A DNA stretch of 64,000 nt from Bacillus pumilus (GTDB taxonomy: Bacteria > Bacillota > Bacilli > Bacillales > Bacillaceae): assembly GCF_002744245.1 (NCBI RefSeq), contig NZ_NKHG01000013.1, positions 1 to 64,000 of the forward strand, read 5' to 3'. The translations under genes and the position numbers were made by a program. Shown one piece after another: positions 16,972-27,568 of the stretch. Under the pieces are notes generated by a model. It saw only the letters and a program-made list of their open reading frames with translations, was not told the DNA's origin and did not search any database. Numbering within the stretch: the stretch's first letter is position 1; each line of letters starts with the position of its first letter.

Positions 16972-18388
16972 ATATTTTTATCAGCTGCTCATCAGTCATC
17001 TTGGGTTATTGCTCATCGCCATCATTATTATCAGCACCCTCTTGTCTCATTTTGTGAAGGATATTGCCTATCAAAACAGGGTAGATGAAATGAGCTCTTA
17101 TGGGAATGAAATCTTGCAGAATTTTATACAACTGCCTAAAACCGAGATGACCTTCCGTCTCCGTCCATTTGAGGATATTCTCTCGACAAGACAAATTCGC
17201 TTTTTCGTGTTTGATGAAAAAGGGGATGTTTTGTCTCAGCAGCAAGGGATGCCGCCGCATGAAGCTTTACTGACTAAGGATTTATGGGCCAAGCTCTCAA
17301 AAGGAGAACAAATCATTGTCAAGCGTAGTGATTCACGCCGCCTTGATCAAGAAGCATCACTTGTGGCACTTCCTGTCATGGAGGACGGAAAGCTGAAGGG
17401 CGGAGTCGTTCTCATTGCGCCCATTCAAGGAGCTGAAGAGCTGATTGCTCAGATGAATCGTTATCTGTATATCATCGTGTTTGTGGCACTGACGATTACC
17501 TTTATTCTCAGTCTGTTTCTGTCTAAATTTCACGTGAACCGAATCAAAAAACTGAGAGAGGCAACAGAGAAGATTGCACAAGGCGATTACAACATCAATC
17601 TTGAAAACAAGCACCTTGATGAAATTGGGACACTTAGTGAGGATTTTAATATGATGGCTAAACGCCTCCAACGATCAAGAGAGGAAATTGACCGGCTTGA
17701 AAAGCGAAGACGACAATTCATTGCCGATGTGTCTCACGAATTGAAAACGCCGCTGACCACCATTCGAGGATTGGTAGAATGGCTGAACACAGCGGATGTA
17801 CCAGCAGAAGAGAAAGAGAAATGCTATGCTTTAATTACAGACGAGACAAAACGAATGCTGCGCCTCGTCAATGAGAATATGGATTATGAGAAAATTAGAT
17901 CGAATCAAATTACTCTTCAAAAATTTCACTATCCACTCATTGATACATTTGAAGTGATCAAAGAGCAGCTGAGCCGAATCGCTGAAGAGAAAAACAATCA
18001 GCTGATCGTGGACGTTGATCCTGAACAAAAGGTATATGCAGATTATGACCGGCTCATTCAAATTCTGGTCAATATCACAAAAAACGCCATTCAATTCACA
18101 GAAGGCGGTCATATTTCCTTAAGAGGGAGACAAGGGAATCAAGAGACAATCATTGAAGTGGAAGACACGGGCATTGGGATTGCGCCAGACGAAATCAAAC
18201 ACATATGGGAACGATTCTATAAAGCGGATATCTCCAGAACGAATACACCATATGGAGAATACGGACTTGGTTTGTCCATCGTGAAGCAGCTTGTGGGCTT
18301 GCATGAAGGACATATCGATATGAAAAGCGAAAAACATAAGGGAACGACATTTACCATTCGTTTGCCGCTTCCAAAAGAAAAGGGCTAG
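16961..18388 (+). CDS. yclK: Sensor histidine kinase YclK
   Basis: 475 aa. Membrane helices at about 8-30 and 168-188 enclose an extracellular domain. A HAMP linker (about 190-243) follows, then the HisKA box FIADVSHELKTPL with His259 and an HATPase domain (N-box NITKNAIQF, G1 EDTGIGI, G2 GEYGLGLSIV). It is the partner of YclJ. Length and order match B. subtilis. Confidence 0.93.
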   Translation: MKIKYFYQLLISHLGLLLIAIIIISTLLSHFVKDIAYQNRVDEMSSYGNEILQNFIQLPKTEMTFRLRPFEDILSTRQIRFFVFDEKGDVLSQQQGMPPHEALLTKDLWAKLSKGEQIIVKRSDSRRLDQEASLVALPVMEDGKLKGGVVLIAPIQGAEELIAQMNRYLYIIVFVALTITFILSLFLSKFHVNRIKKLREATEKIAQGDYNINLENKHLDEIGTLSEDFNMMAKRLQRSREEIDRLEKRRRQFIADVSHELKTPLTTIRGLVEWLNTADVPAEEKEKCYALITDETKRMLRLVNENMDYEKIRSNQITLQKFHYPLIDTFEVIKEQLSRIAEEKNNQLIVDVDPEQKVYADYDRLIQILVNITKNAIQFTEGGHISLRGRQGNQETIIEVEDTGIGIAPDEIKHIWERFYKADISRTNTPYGEYGLGLSIVKQLVGLHEGHIDMKSEKHKGTTFTIRLPLPKEKG

Positions 18389-18414
18389 GGCTAAAATCAT
18401 TTTAGCCCTTTTTA
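18387..18414 (+). terminator. Terminator of yclJK
   Basis: AGGGCTAAAA / TTTTAGCCCT with a TCA loop, then five Ts, overlapping the last base or two of yclK. Confidence 0.88.
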
Positions 18415-18430
18415 ATGTATAACCACTCAT

Positions 18431-18859
18431 TCAGTTTTGGTAAACGTCAAGCCGATATGAGCAAGCGCTTTGCGGTAAATCTTTACGAATGGTGATATCT
18501 TTAAATGGAATATTCGATTGAATTGCACTTAACGCAAGATAGTGCTTAATGCCTGTTAAAACAGCCGAAATCCCTAAAAGTCTTAACGTTTGTGCATAGC
18601 TGACCAAATATTGAATGCTCTGTTCATTCAGACGTTTTGTTCCCGATACATCAATGACCAAATGAGAGAGCGACAGCCTGTAGCTTTCCTGTAAAATGGT
18701 TTCTAAAATATGCTGAGCACGTGTCTCTTCGATATCACCAAAAAGAGGAAGCACGGCGACACCGTCAACAACTGGTACGATCGGTACAGATAATTGCTGA
18801 ATTTGCCGGTTGGCACGGTCTAGTTCTAATGCGCAAATCAGCTCGAAGCGCGCGAGATC
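18431..18859 (-). pseudogene. 5'-truncated RsbR-type STAS protein
   Basis: The frame is open from the aspartokinase terminator to a TGA at 18431. It reads ELICALELDRANRQIQQLS, then VPIVPVVDGVAVLPLFGDIE, a standard RsbR-family linker and STAS domain (DVSGTKRLNEQSIQYLV is the usual phosphorylation-loop region). No ATG, GTG or TTG occurs before the GTG at 18754, which lies inside the STAS domain. The N-terminal sensor domain is missing, so this is probably the remnant of an RsbR paralogue of the stressosome. A short STAS-only product from 18754 cannot be excluded. Confidence 0.6.
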
Positions 18860-18892
18860 AAAAAAGACTGCCGACCCGGGGATCTGGCAGTC
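18860..18892 (-). terminator. Terminator of yclM
   Basis: GACTGCC / GGCAGTC stem with a GC-rich loop, followed on the minus strand by six Ts, a few bases after the aspartokinase stop codon. Confidence 0.8.
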
Positions 18893-18898
18893 TGCTTA

Positions 18899-20284
18899 TT
18901 AAAGGGTAACAGGTACAGTAGACATAGAGAAAAATTCCTCATACAAGGCCTGAACGGCTTCTTTTTCTTGAGCCGCTTTGACGCCAAACATCATGCTGAC
19001 CTCTGAAGAGCCCTGATTGATCATTTCAATATTGACCTTGGCTTTTGACAGCGCCTTTGCCGCTCTTGCTGTTGTACCAACATTATGACGCATTGCTTCT
19101 CCCACGACCATAATGAGGGAGAGATTCTGCTCTAAAGCAACCTCATCTGCATCAAGCACGAGCTTTAGACGGTCTAAAAGCTCTTGTTCAATATGCTGCT
19201 GCTCCAGCTGATCCTGCCTTAAGATAATGGTCATATCATCAATGCCAGAAGGAACGTGCTCATAAGTAAGCCCATATTCCTCTAACGTTTGCAGCACCTT
19301 ACGTCCAAAGCCGACTTCTCGGTTCATCAAATACTTACTGATATAAATGCTGCAAAATCCATTGTCTGAGGCGATCCCAACAACAGGTCCATTCGTATGA
19401 TCCCGTTGATTCACAATTTTTGTGCCTTGTGCTGCTGGGTTATTGGTGTTTTTAATCTGAACAGGAATGCCTGCCCGAAAAGCTGGAATGAGCGCTTCAT
19501 CATGGAACACAGAAAAACCAGCATAGGACAGTTCGCGCATTTCCCGATACGTCAGCTCAGTGATCTCCTTTGGCTTGTGAACGATCGTTGGATTGACGGC
19601 GTAGACAGCATCCACATCTGTAAAGTTTTCATACACATCTGCCTTCAGCCCGTTTGCCAAAATGGAGCCGGTAATATCTGATCCGCTTCGAGAAAAGGTG
19701 ACGATATCACCCGTTAGGCTGAAGCCAAAAAAACCAGGGAATACAATGATGCCAGAGCGTTCTCTTAATTTGTACAAATGATCATAGGATTCTGGGAGGA
19801 CTTGCGCTTGACCAGGCTCATCGCTTACAAATAAACCAGCTTCCTTTGGATTCACATAGTGGGCCTCGACACCTTGATGGCGGAAATAGGCTGCTATCAG
19901 CTTTGCGTTATTATCTTCACCGCTTGCCTTAATGGCATCAAGATAGCGCTCAGGACGAGACGAATCAGCCTGTAATAATGCATCTAGGTCCTGCCGAATG
20001 GTGTCAATAATGTCATGACCTAATCCAAGTTCATCAGCAATCGAGGCATATCGTTCGATGACTGCTTCCTGTAAATCATGCGCTTCACCTAAACGTAAAT
20101 ATTGTTTACCGCAGCTAATTAATAGATCAGTGACCTTCGTATCCGTTGAATGCCGTTTTCCTGGTGCGGAAACAACGACTGCTTTTCGAGCTGGATCTGC
20201 TGTTACAATGTCAAATACCTTTTGCAGCTGCTTGGCAGATGCAAGAGAACTGCCACCAAATTTAACGACCTTCAATGCATACAT
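18899..20284 (-). CDS. yclM: Aspartokinase III
   Basis: 461 aa. It phosphorylates L-aspartate, the first step to lysine, threonine and methionine. The kinase part has KFGGSS (residues 8-13), a central SRSGSDITG, and FTDVDAVY. Two C-terminal ACT domains follow, where amino-acid feedback acts. The ATG follows AGGAGATGT at good spacing. Its place after yclK on the opposite strand is as in B. subtilis. I saw no lysine riboswitch in the upstream region. Confidence 0.93.
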   Translation of the reverse strand: MYALKVVKFGGSSLASAKQLQKVFDIVTADPARKAVVVSAPGKRHSTDTKVTDLLISCGKQYLRLGEAHDLQEAVIERYASIADELGLGHDIIDTIRQDLDALLQADSSRPERYLDAIKASGEDNNAKLIAAYFRHQGVEAHYVNPKEAGLFVSDEPGQAQVLPESYDHLYKLRERSGIIVFPGFFGFSLTGDIVTFSRSGSDITGSILANGLKADVYENFTDVDAVYAVNPTIVHKPKEITELTYREMRELSYAGFSVFHDEALIPAFRAGIPVQIKNTNNPAAQGTKIVNQRDHTNGPVVGIASDNGFCSIYISKYLMNREVGFGRKVLQTLEEYGLTYEHVPSGIDDMTIILRQDQLEQQHIEQELLDRLKLVLDADEVALEQNLSLIMVVGEAMRHNVGTTARAAKALSKAKVNIEMINQGSSEVSMMFGVKAAQEKEAVQALYEEFFSMSTVPVTL

Positions 20285-20413
20285 CTCCTATAGTGAAAAT
20301 TTTCTCACAAATTGAATAGTTTCTATTATCAACTCTTTTCTTCAAATTATCAAGGTTTTTCTTCATGGAGAGTACAAATGTATTTTTGGAGAGGACGATA
20401 TAGATGAATTCTA

Positions 20414-20447
20414 TGAAAAAAGAGCTGGCAGTATGCCAAGCTCTTTC
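20414..20447 (-). terminator. Terminator of ycnB
   Basis: On the minus strand AAAGAGC-T-TGGCA and TGCCA-GCTCTTT form a stem with a TAC loop, followed by a T-run, directly after the ycnB stop. Confidence 0.82.
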
Positions 20448-21887
20448 TTATGAAGATGAGGAGGAAGGTAGCTCCTGTTTCATCACTTTGTTCTCGCGTT
20501 TTTCCTTTAAGAAAAAGGCGAGGACGAGTCCAACGACCGCAATCAGACCAGAAACGATAAATGCCGTATTCATACCATGTACGGCTGATTTCATCGGATT
20601 GGCTAGTTCTGCATTTGCGGCAGAGCTGCTCATAATGGAGACAAGCACAGCCGTCCCAATAGAGCCACCCATTTGTCTCATTGTGTTATTCATCGCTGTT
20701 CCATGCGGGATGAGATGAGGTGGCAAAGAGTTAATGCCTGCTGTTGTCAGCGGCATCATGATCATCCCAACCCCGATTAAACGAACCGTATAGGCAACCG
20801 TAATCAGTGTGATCGATGAATCGAGACTTAGCATCATAAATGGCAAGGATGTGACGGTTAAAATCGCGAATCCGCCTAATGCCAGTCCTTTTCCGCCGAC
20901 CTTATCAAAAATCCGTCCGATAAGCGGTGACAGGAAGCCCATAAATAGAGCACCTGGCAATAGGATCAGCCCTGTATCAAGTGCAGACAACCCTCTGACA
21001 TTCTGCGTATAAAGCGGCAGGATGGTTTCAGTTCCAATTAGTAACGCAAAGACCAGCATACCAAGGAAGGTCGTTAAGCTAAAGATTGCAAACTTAAATA
21101 CACCAAATTCAAGCATCGGTCTTTTTAAATTCGACTGACGCAAGATAAAGAAGAACAAGCTCACTGCGCCGACAATCAGCGAAACGAGAACAATCGCACT
21201 CGTCCAGCCATATGACCCGACACTAGAAAATCCGTACAGTAAACCACCGAACCCAAAGGACGATAAGATGACGGATAAGACATCAATGCGTGTTTCTCTT
21301 TGCTGCGTGACATTTTTCATTAAGAAGAAAGCAAGAATGAGATCAATTATACCGATTGGCAGAACAATATAGAATAAGTACTTCCAAGTAAATGTGTCTA
21401 TAATCCAGCCGGCAAGTGTTGGACCTATTGCCGGTGCGAATGAAATGACAAGTCCGACCATACCCATGGCCTGTCCACGTTTTTCTTTCGGGAAAATGGT
21501 TAAAAAGATCGTTTGCATCAGCGGCATTAATATCCCTGCACCGGCTGCCTGCACAATACGCGCTGCAAGTAACACTGGGAAATTCGTTGCAAACGCGGCA
21601 AGAATCGTACCTGCTGTAAAAATGCTAAGAGCCGTTAAAACTAAGGCACGGCTCGAAAATTTCTCTATTAAAAAGGCAGTAATCGGGATGAGAATCCCGT
21701 TTGTCAGCATAAAGGCTGTTGTCAGCCATTGTCCTTTGCTGACATCAATATTGAATTCCTCCATGATATGTGGGATCGCTGGAATGAGCAGCGTTTGGTT
21801 TAAAATCGCTACGAATGCCCCAACGAGAAAAATCCCAACAATCACAGATCGATTATATGATGTATGTGTGGTTGTTGATTGGTTCAT
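20448..21887 (-). CDS. ycnB: MFS multidrug exporter, DHA2/EmrB-QacA type
   Basis: 479 aa with about 14 membrane helices. Motifs include the N-terminal AILNQTLLIPAIPHI (antiporter motif D1), the loop RIVQAAGAGILMPLMQ and motif C in VGLVISFAPAIGPTLAGW. Such proteins pump hydrophobic drugs out using the proton gradient; the sequence resembles LmrB. It is expressed with the TetR regulator just upstream (16-base gap), matching ycnB-ycnC in B. subtilis. Drug range cannot be read from sequence. Confidence 0.88.
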   Translation of the reverse strand: MNQSTTTHTSYNRSVIVGIFLVGAFVAILNQTLLIPAIPHIMEEFNIDVSKGQWLTTAFMLTNGILIPITAFLIEKFSSRALVLTALSIFTAGTILAAFATNFPVLLAARIVQAAGAGILMPLMQTIFLTIFPKEKRGQAMGMVGLVISFAPAIGPTLAGWIIDTFTWKYLFYIVLPIGIIDLILAFFLMKNVTQQRETRIDVLSVILSSFGFGGLLYGFSSVGSYGWTSAIVLVSLIVGAVSLFFFILRQSNLKRPMLEFGVFKFAIFSLTTFLGMLVFALLIGTETILPLYTQNVRGLSALDTGLILLPGALFMGFLSPLIGRIFDKVGGKGLALGGFAILTVTSLPFMMLSLDSSITLITVAYTVRLIGVGMIMMPLTTAGINSLPPHLIPHGTAMNNTMRQMGGSIGTAVLVSIMSSSAANAELANPMKSAVHGMNTAFIVSGLIAVVGLVLAFFLKEKRENKVMKQELPSSSSS

Positions 21888-21903
21888 GTTATCCCTTCTT
21901 TAT

Positions 21904-22773
21904 CTATAAAATGATGCTTTTCAGCTGTGACACGTTTTGTGATAAAACGCTGTTTTTACCTAAATAATCAAGCAATGAGCTGATTAAAAAATTTCTTGGT
22001 TGGTCCTTTGATAATTCTTGATTCAATAGCTCAAACGCAGAGAGGAGATCATCCTTTTCTTCTCCGTTTGAAAGTGAGTGAAGCTCTTGCTTGATCTTCG
22101 TTAAGTACGTGATGACATGTTTTTCTTCATCATATTCTTCCTGTGAGGAAAGCAGATAAGAGTCCATCAGCTCATCTGTTAACACAGGCTCAATGGAGCA
22201 AGGCTTTTTCGATACACGGTCCATCACACCGATGATCATTTCAGCCGCATTTTCTAATTGAATGTTCTTATACTCGATCGCCAGCATTAAGATGAATTCT
22301 CTCATTAATCCATTGAGGACAATCACAAGATCCCAGACATAAGGAGCAACAGATTCACCATACGTGCTTAAAATAATGTCTCTGTGCCGCTGCATGATAA
22401 TGGAGCGTGTCTCACGCAAATGCTTTTTGACAATGGGTGAATGCTGAGAAAATGCTTCGAAGGACAGCATATTTAAAAATTTATGATTCTCTTTAAACTC
22501 CTCAAGCTCAAGCTTAATCTTCTTTGTGAACTTTTCCTTTTTGGATAGCCTCGTCTCTGAATGAATGATGTGAGAAATCTCCCTCATCTTGCGCTGATTA
22601 TATTTAATCAGTTCCAATAGAAGCTCTTCCTTCGAATCAAACAGTTTATAAATGGACGCTTTTGATATTTTACAGGCATCGGCAATCGACTGCATGGAGA
22701 CACTCATATAGCCTTTTTGTGAAAACAATTTCTTTGAAACCCGCAAAATCTCTTCTTGCTTTTCGTTCATCAT
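21904..22773 (-). CDS. ycnC: TetR-family regulator
   Basis: About 289 aa. The N-terminal TetR DNA-binding domain is clear (ADACKISKASIYKLFDSKEELLLELI), and a long C-terminal ligand domain follows, longer than the 190-aa norm. Three ATGs in a row (22776, 22773, 22770) follow AAAGGA; the second or third has the best spacing, and an ATG at 22803 is too far upstream of that site. It likely represses itself and ycnB. Confidence 0.85.
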   Translation of the reverse strand: MMNEKQEEILRVSKKLFSQKGYMSVSMQSIADACKISKASIYKLFDSKEELLLELIKYNQRKMREISHIIHSETRLSKKEKFTKKIKLELEEFKENHKFLNMLSFEAFSQHSPIVKKHLRETRSIIMQRHRDIILSTYGESVAPYVWDLVIVLNGLMREFILMLAIEYKNIQLENAAEMIIGVMDRVSKKPCSIEPVLTDELMDSYLLSSQEEYDEEKHVITYLTKIKQELHSLSNGEEKDDLLSAFELLNQELSKDQPRNFLISSLLDYLGKNSVLSQNVSQLKSIIL

Positions 22774-22883
22774 CATAAGTCCTTTCCGAATCGGTAAAAC
22801 CATAGGGTCACAATGGAAACCGAGTGGTCACTTTTGACATGATAACAAAACCAATCGCTCATTTCAAGAAAACGAACTTAAAA

Positions 22884-22909
22884 AAATACCTGTTAGTAGG
22901 CAGGTATTT
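22884..22909. promoter_or_regulatory. Inverted repeat before yczG
   Basis: AAATACCTG and CAGGTATTT, 8 bases apart, lie between divergent ycnC and yczG. It could be an operator for the TetR or ArsR regulator. No T-run follows, so a terminator is unlikely. Confidence 0.4.
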
Positions 22910-22936
22910 AATCCTTCCATTGAGGAAGGAGATTGT

Positions 22937-22975
22937 ATGCTGGAACAAAATACGATACATTTATCGTATGAATAA
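22937..22975 (+). CDS. Possible 12-residue leader peptide before yczG
   Basis: ATG follows a strong GGAAGGAG site and encodes [12 protein letters not shown]. Its stop codon overlaps the start of yczG, which has no ribosome site of its own. The GGAAGGA is itself paired with TCCTTCC (22912-22918) in a 7-bp hairpin. Coupled translation is the likely role. Confidence 0.45.
   Translation: MLEQNTIHLSYE
22950..22969. promoter_or_regulatory. Palindrome at the yczG start
   Basis: ATACGATA-CATT-TATCGTAT, perfect 8-bp arms, ends inside the ATG of yczG. Typical size for an ArsR-family operator, so autorepression is likely. Confidence 0.5.
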
Positions 22976-23279
22976 TTCAAACCATCCAAACCAAGAAGAC
23001 ATGACATTGATTTCTGTGCTGCATGCATTGGCTGATCCTGTAAGGTTAGAAATTGTCCGCTGTTTAGCAAAAGCGGGGGAGAGGACGTGCGGCACGTATG
23101 ATATGAACATTGCGAAATCCACACTCTCCCATCACTTCAAAGTGCTGAGAGAGGCAGGGGTCGTGAAAGTCAGAATTGACGGAAAGCACCGCTACTATTC
23201 TCTAAGAAAAGATGACATCGAGACTGCTTTTCCAGGTCTTTTGCCGTCGATTTTAGCAGTAGATAAAGAGCGGTGGTAA
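22968..23279 (+). CDS. yczG: ArsR-family transcriptional regulator
   Basis: 103 aa. Winged helix of the ArsR type: [16 protein letters not shown] (helices 1-2), then [19 protein letters not shown] (recognition helix and wing), then [10 protein letters not shown]. No paired metal-binding cysteines of the ELCVCDL type are seen, so it probably senses something other than arsenic or metals. Start chosen at the MNNSNH ATG where homology begins. Position between ycnC and gabR matches yczG in B. subtilis, where ycnD and ycnE stand in between; these are absent here. Confidence 0.85.
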   Translation: MNNSNHPNQEDMTLISVLHALADPVRLEIVRCLAKAGERTCGTYDMNIAKSTLSHHFKVLREAGVVKVRIDGKHRYYSLRKDDIETAFPGLLPSILAVDKERW

Positions 23280-23311
23280 GCCAGCTTGTCTATGAAGAAC
23301 AGCTGGCTATT

Positions 23312-23315
<4 letters not shown>
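23279..23315. terminator. Hairpin between yczG and gabR
   Basis: AGCCAGCT / AGCTGGCT with a 14-base loop and an AT-rich tail, between convergent genes. Confidence 0.55.
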
Positions 23316-24734
<1,419 letters not shown>

Positions 24735-24754
24735 AACGTCATTCATCCTCTCTG

Positions 24755-24795
24755 ATACCATCAAAAAAATGATATTGGTACTTTCTATCATACCA
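24755..24795. promoter_or_regulatory. GabR operator repeats
   Basis: Direct repeats ATACCA at 24755-24760 and 24790-24795, with an inverted TTGGTA between them (24775-24780). ATACCA repeats are the known GabR contact hexamer in B. subtilis. They lie in the gabR-gabT divergent region and look intact. Confidence 0.7.
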
Positions 24796-24841
24796 AAAAA
24801 TATTCAGAATAATAAAAAAGACATAAAGGGGATGGATGACA

Positions 24842-26158
24842 ATGAGTCAAACGACAACAAACCATTTTTCAACAGAAGAATGGCAGGAGAAAAGAGATCA
24901 ATACGTCGCAAGAGGCGTCAGTAATGGCAATCGTCATCTTGCAGCGAAAGGGAAGGGAGCCGAGCTTTTCGATATTGACGGGAATCGTTTTATTGATTTT
25001 GCAGGCGCCATTGGCACATTAAATGTAGGACATTCACATCCAAAGGTTGTGGAAGCAGTCAAAGCACAGGCAGACAGTCTGATTCACCCAGGCTTCAATG
25101 TCATGATGTATGAATCGTATATCGAATTGGCAGAAAAGTTATGTCACCTAACACCAGGGGATCATGAAAAGAAAGCCATTTTCTTAAATTCAGGTGCAGA
25201 AGCTGTTGAAAATGCTGTGAAGATTGCACGTAAATATACGAAAAGACAGGCTGTTGTGTCGTTCACTAGAGGCTTCCATGGCAGAACGAATATGACCATG
25301 AGCATGACGAGCAAGGTCAAGCCTTATAAGTTTGGTTTTGGACCATTCGCATCAGAGGTATATCAAGCGCCATATCCTTATTACTATCAAAAGCCAGAAG
25401 GATTAAGTGATGCAGCTTATGATGAGTACATGATTGATCAATTCAATCAATTCTTTGTAGCGACCGTTGCGCCAGAAACAGTGGCTTGTGTGGTCATGGA
25501 ACCAGTCCAAGGGGAGGGCGGATTCATTGTGCCATCGAAGCGGTTTGTTCAGCACGTCGCTTCATTCTGTCAGCAGCACGGCATGTTATTTGTTGCCGAT
25601 GAGATTCAAACAGGCTTTGCGAGAACGGGGAAATACTTTGCGATTGAGCACTTTGATGTCGTTCCAGACTTAATCACTGTGTCAAAATCACTTGCAGCTG
25701 GCTTACCGCTAAGCGGAGTTGTTGGCAGAAAAGAATTGCTTGATGCAGCAGATCCAGGGGAGCTCGGAGGAACTTATGCAGGAAGTCCGTTAGGCTGTGT
25801 GGCAGCACTAGCCGTTCTTGATATTATTGAAACAGAACAATTGAATAAACGATCTGAACACATTGGACAAGTCATTGAGGACAAAGCGAATGAATGGAGA
25901 ACAAAGTATTCATTCATTGGAGAAGTCCGTAGATTAGGGGCGATGGCTGCGATTGAAATTGTCGAAGATCAAACAACGCGTACACCAGATAAGAAAACAG
26001 CCGCAGCCATTGCAGCATATGCAAATGAGCACGGGCTGCTCTTATTAACGGCAGGGATTAATGGGAATATTATTCGCTTTTTAACACCACTTGTCATCAC
26101 AGATGAGCTGCTACATGAAGGATTAGGGATCATCGAAGACGCCTTCACAGCACGCTAA
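24842..26158 (+). CDS. gabT: 4-aminobutyrate aminotransferase
   Basis: 438 aa, class III PLP aminotransferase. It moves the amino group of GABA to 2-oxoglutarate, giving succinic semialdehyde and glutamate. Visible: NSGAEAVENAVKIARKYT, the DEIQTGFARTG motif, and the PLP-binding Lys282 in TVSKSLAAG. The sequence is closely similar to B. subtilis GabT, which also starts MSQTT, so the ATG at 24842 is chosen over 24836. It forms an operon with the permease and gabD. Confidence 0.95.
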   Translation: MSQTTTNHFSTEEWQEKRDQYVARGVSNGNRHLAAKGKGAELFDIDGNRFIDFAGAIGTLNVGHSHPKVVEAVKAQADSLIHPGFNVMMYESYIELAEKLCHLTPGDHEKKAIFLNSGAEAVENAVKIARKYTKRQAVVSFTRGFHGRTNMTMSMTSKVKPYKFGFGPFASEVYQAPYPYYYQKPEGLSDAAYDEYMIDQFNQFFVATVAPETVACVVMEPVQGEGGFIVPSKRFVQHVASFCQQHGMLFVADEIQTGFARTGKYFAIEHFDVVPDLITVSKSLAAGLPLSGVVGRKELLDAADPGELGGTYAGSPLGCVAALAVLDIIETEQLNKRSEHIGQVIEDKANEWRTKYSFIGEVRRLGAMAAIEIVEDQTTRTPDKKTAAAIAAYANEHGLLLLTAGINGNIIRFLTPLVITDELLHEGLGIIEDAFTAR

Positions 26159-26179
26159 ACAACAAAGGGGGATGGTTGT

Positions 26180-27568
26180 ATGCAAAAACAACAAATGGCA
26201 AAAAACATGTCGCAGTCAGACGTACTGTTTTTATCCATAGGTGCAATGCTCGGATGGGGCTGGGTTGTACTTTCGGGAGATTGGATTTTAACAGCTGGCT
26301 TTTTAGGCAGCGTGATTGCCTTTGTGATAGGAGGCACTCTTGTCATCTTTATTGGACTCACATATGCCGAGCTTTCGTCTGCGATTCCTGAGACAGGCGG
26401 AGGGCTGGTCTTTGTCCAGCGGGCATTTGGGATAAAATCGGCTTTTGTCTCGGCATGGGGCGTTTTGTTTGGCTATGTGTCCGTTATTACATTTGAAGCT
26501 GTCGCGCTACCGACTGTCATTGATTATGTCATTCCAACACAGCACGTTGGTTTCCTATGGAATATAGGGGGCTGGGACGTTTATTTCACTTGGGTGTTAA
26601 TTGGATCTGGCGGTGCATTATTTTTAACAGCTCTGAATTACATTGGTGCAAAGCCAGCAGCTATTTTTCAATCCGTATTTACAGTAGCGATTATCCTAAC
26701 AGGATTTCTACTGTTAGGCGGTGCGACGTTTAACGGAGACTTCTCAAACCTTGAGCCGATGTTCCAAGGCGGGGTTGGTGGTCTCATGGCAGTCTTAGTC
26801 ATGATCCCGTTTCTATTTGTCGGATTTGATGTCATCCCGCAAGTGGCGGCAGAAATCAATGCACCGAAGAAAATCATCGGTAGAATTCTGATTATATCCA
26901 TTGTGAGTGCGGTTGTTTTCTATTTACTCATTGTCTTTGGAGTTGCAGCGAGCATGTCAAAGGGAGAGCTTGAAGCCTCATCACTTGCGACAGCAGATGC
27001 GATGGTACAGCTTCTCGGCCATCAGGCATTTGGTACTGTACTCGTAATTGGCGGAGTAGCAGGAATTGTCACGAGCTGGAATGCTTTTATCATTGGTGCA
27101 AGCCGAATCCTGTACGCAATGGCGGAAAGAGGCATGATTTCAAAATGGTTTGCGTATATTCATCCAAAGTATAAAACACCAACAAATGCGATTTTGTTTC
27201 TTGGCGGATTGGCTTTTTTTGCACCGTTATTAGGTCGCCCTGCCCTTGTATGGATTGTCAATGCAGGTGGTGTGGGAATCATTGTCGGGTATTTAATAGT
27301 GTCCATCGCCTTTATGAAACTTCGGAAAACAGAACCTGAACTTGAGCGTCCATACCGCATTAAATATTGGCGGACAACAGGAGTATTCGCCATTGGACTC
27401 AGTCTCCTTTTTCTTTTGTTTTATTTTCCGGGCATGCCGGCCTCTCTGTCATGGCCAGCTGAATGGATATTGCTTTTAGGTTGGGCACTCATTGGGTATA
27501 TACTATATGTAATGAATCCAAGAACGAAGGAGAAGGTAGAGCATGACAAACGAACTCAAAGTATATAA
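26180..27568 (+). CDS. APC-family amino-acid permease, probable GABA or related amine uptake
   Basis: 462 aa with about 12 membrane helices; APC consensus near the N-terminus ([15 protein letters not shown]) and [14 protein letters not shown]. It lies between gabT and gabD, overlapping gabD by 26 bases, so its cargo is probably GABA or a related compound. It is not gabP of B. subtilis by position, since gabT and gabD are adjacent there. ATG follows AAAGGGGGATGG. Confidence 0.85.
   Translation: MQKQQMAKNMSQSDVLFLSIGAMLGWGWVVLSGDWILTAGFLGSVIAFVIGGTLVIFIGLTYAELSSAIPETGGGLVFVQRAFGIKSAFVSAWGVLFGYVSVITFEAVALPTVIDYVIPTQHVGFLWNIGGWDVYFTWVLIGSGGALFLTALNYIGAKPAAIFQSVFTVAIILTGFLLLGGATFNGDFSNLEPMFQGGVGGLMAVLVMIPFLFVGFDVIPQVAAEINAPKKIIGRILIISIVSAVVFYLLIVFGVAASMSKGELEASSLATADAMVQLLGHQAFGTVLVIGGVAGIVTSWNAFIIGASRILYAMAERGMISKWFAYIHPKYKTPTNAILFLGGLAFFAPLLGRPALVWIVNAGGVGIIVGYLIVSIAFMKLRKTEPELERPYRIKYWRTTGVFAIGLSLLFLLFYFPGMPASLSWPAEWILLLGWALIGYILYVMNPRTKEKVEHDKRTQSI

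Noticed and set aside
20285-20445. Lysine or other riboswitch before yclM
   Set aside because: The spacer is short and AT-rich and lacks the conserved L-box core.
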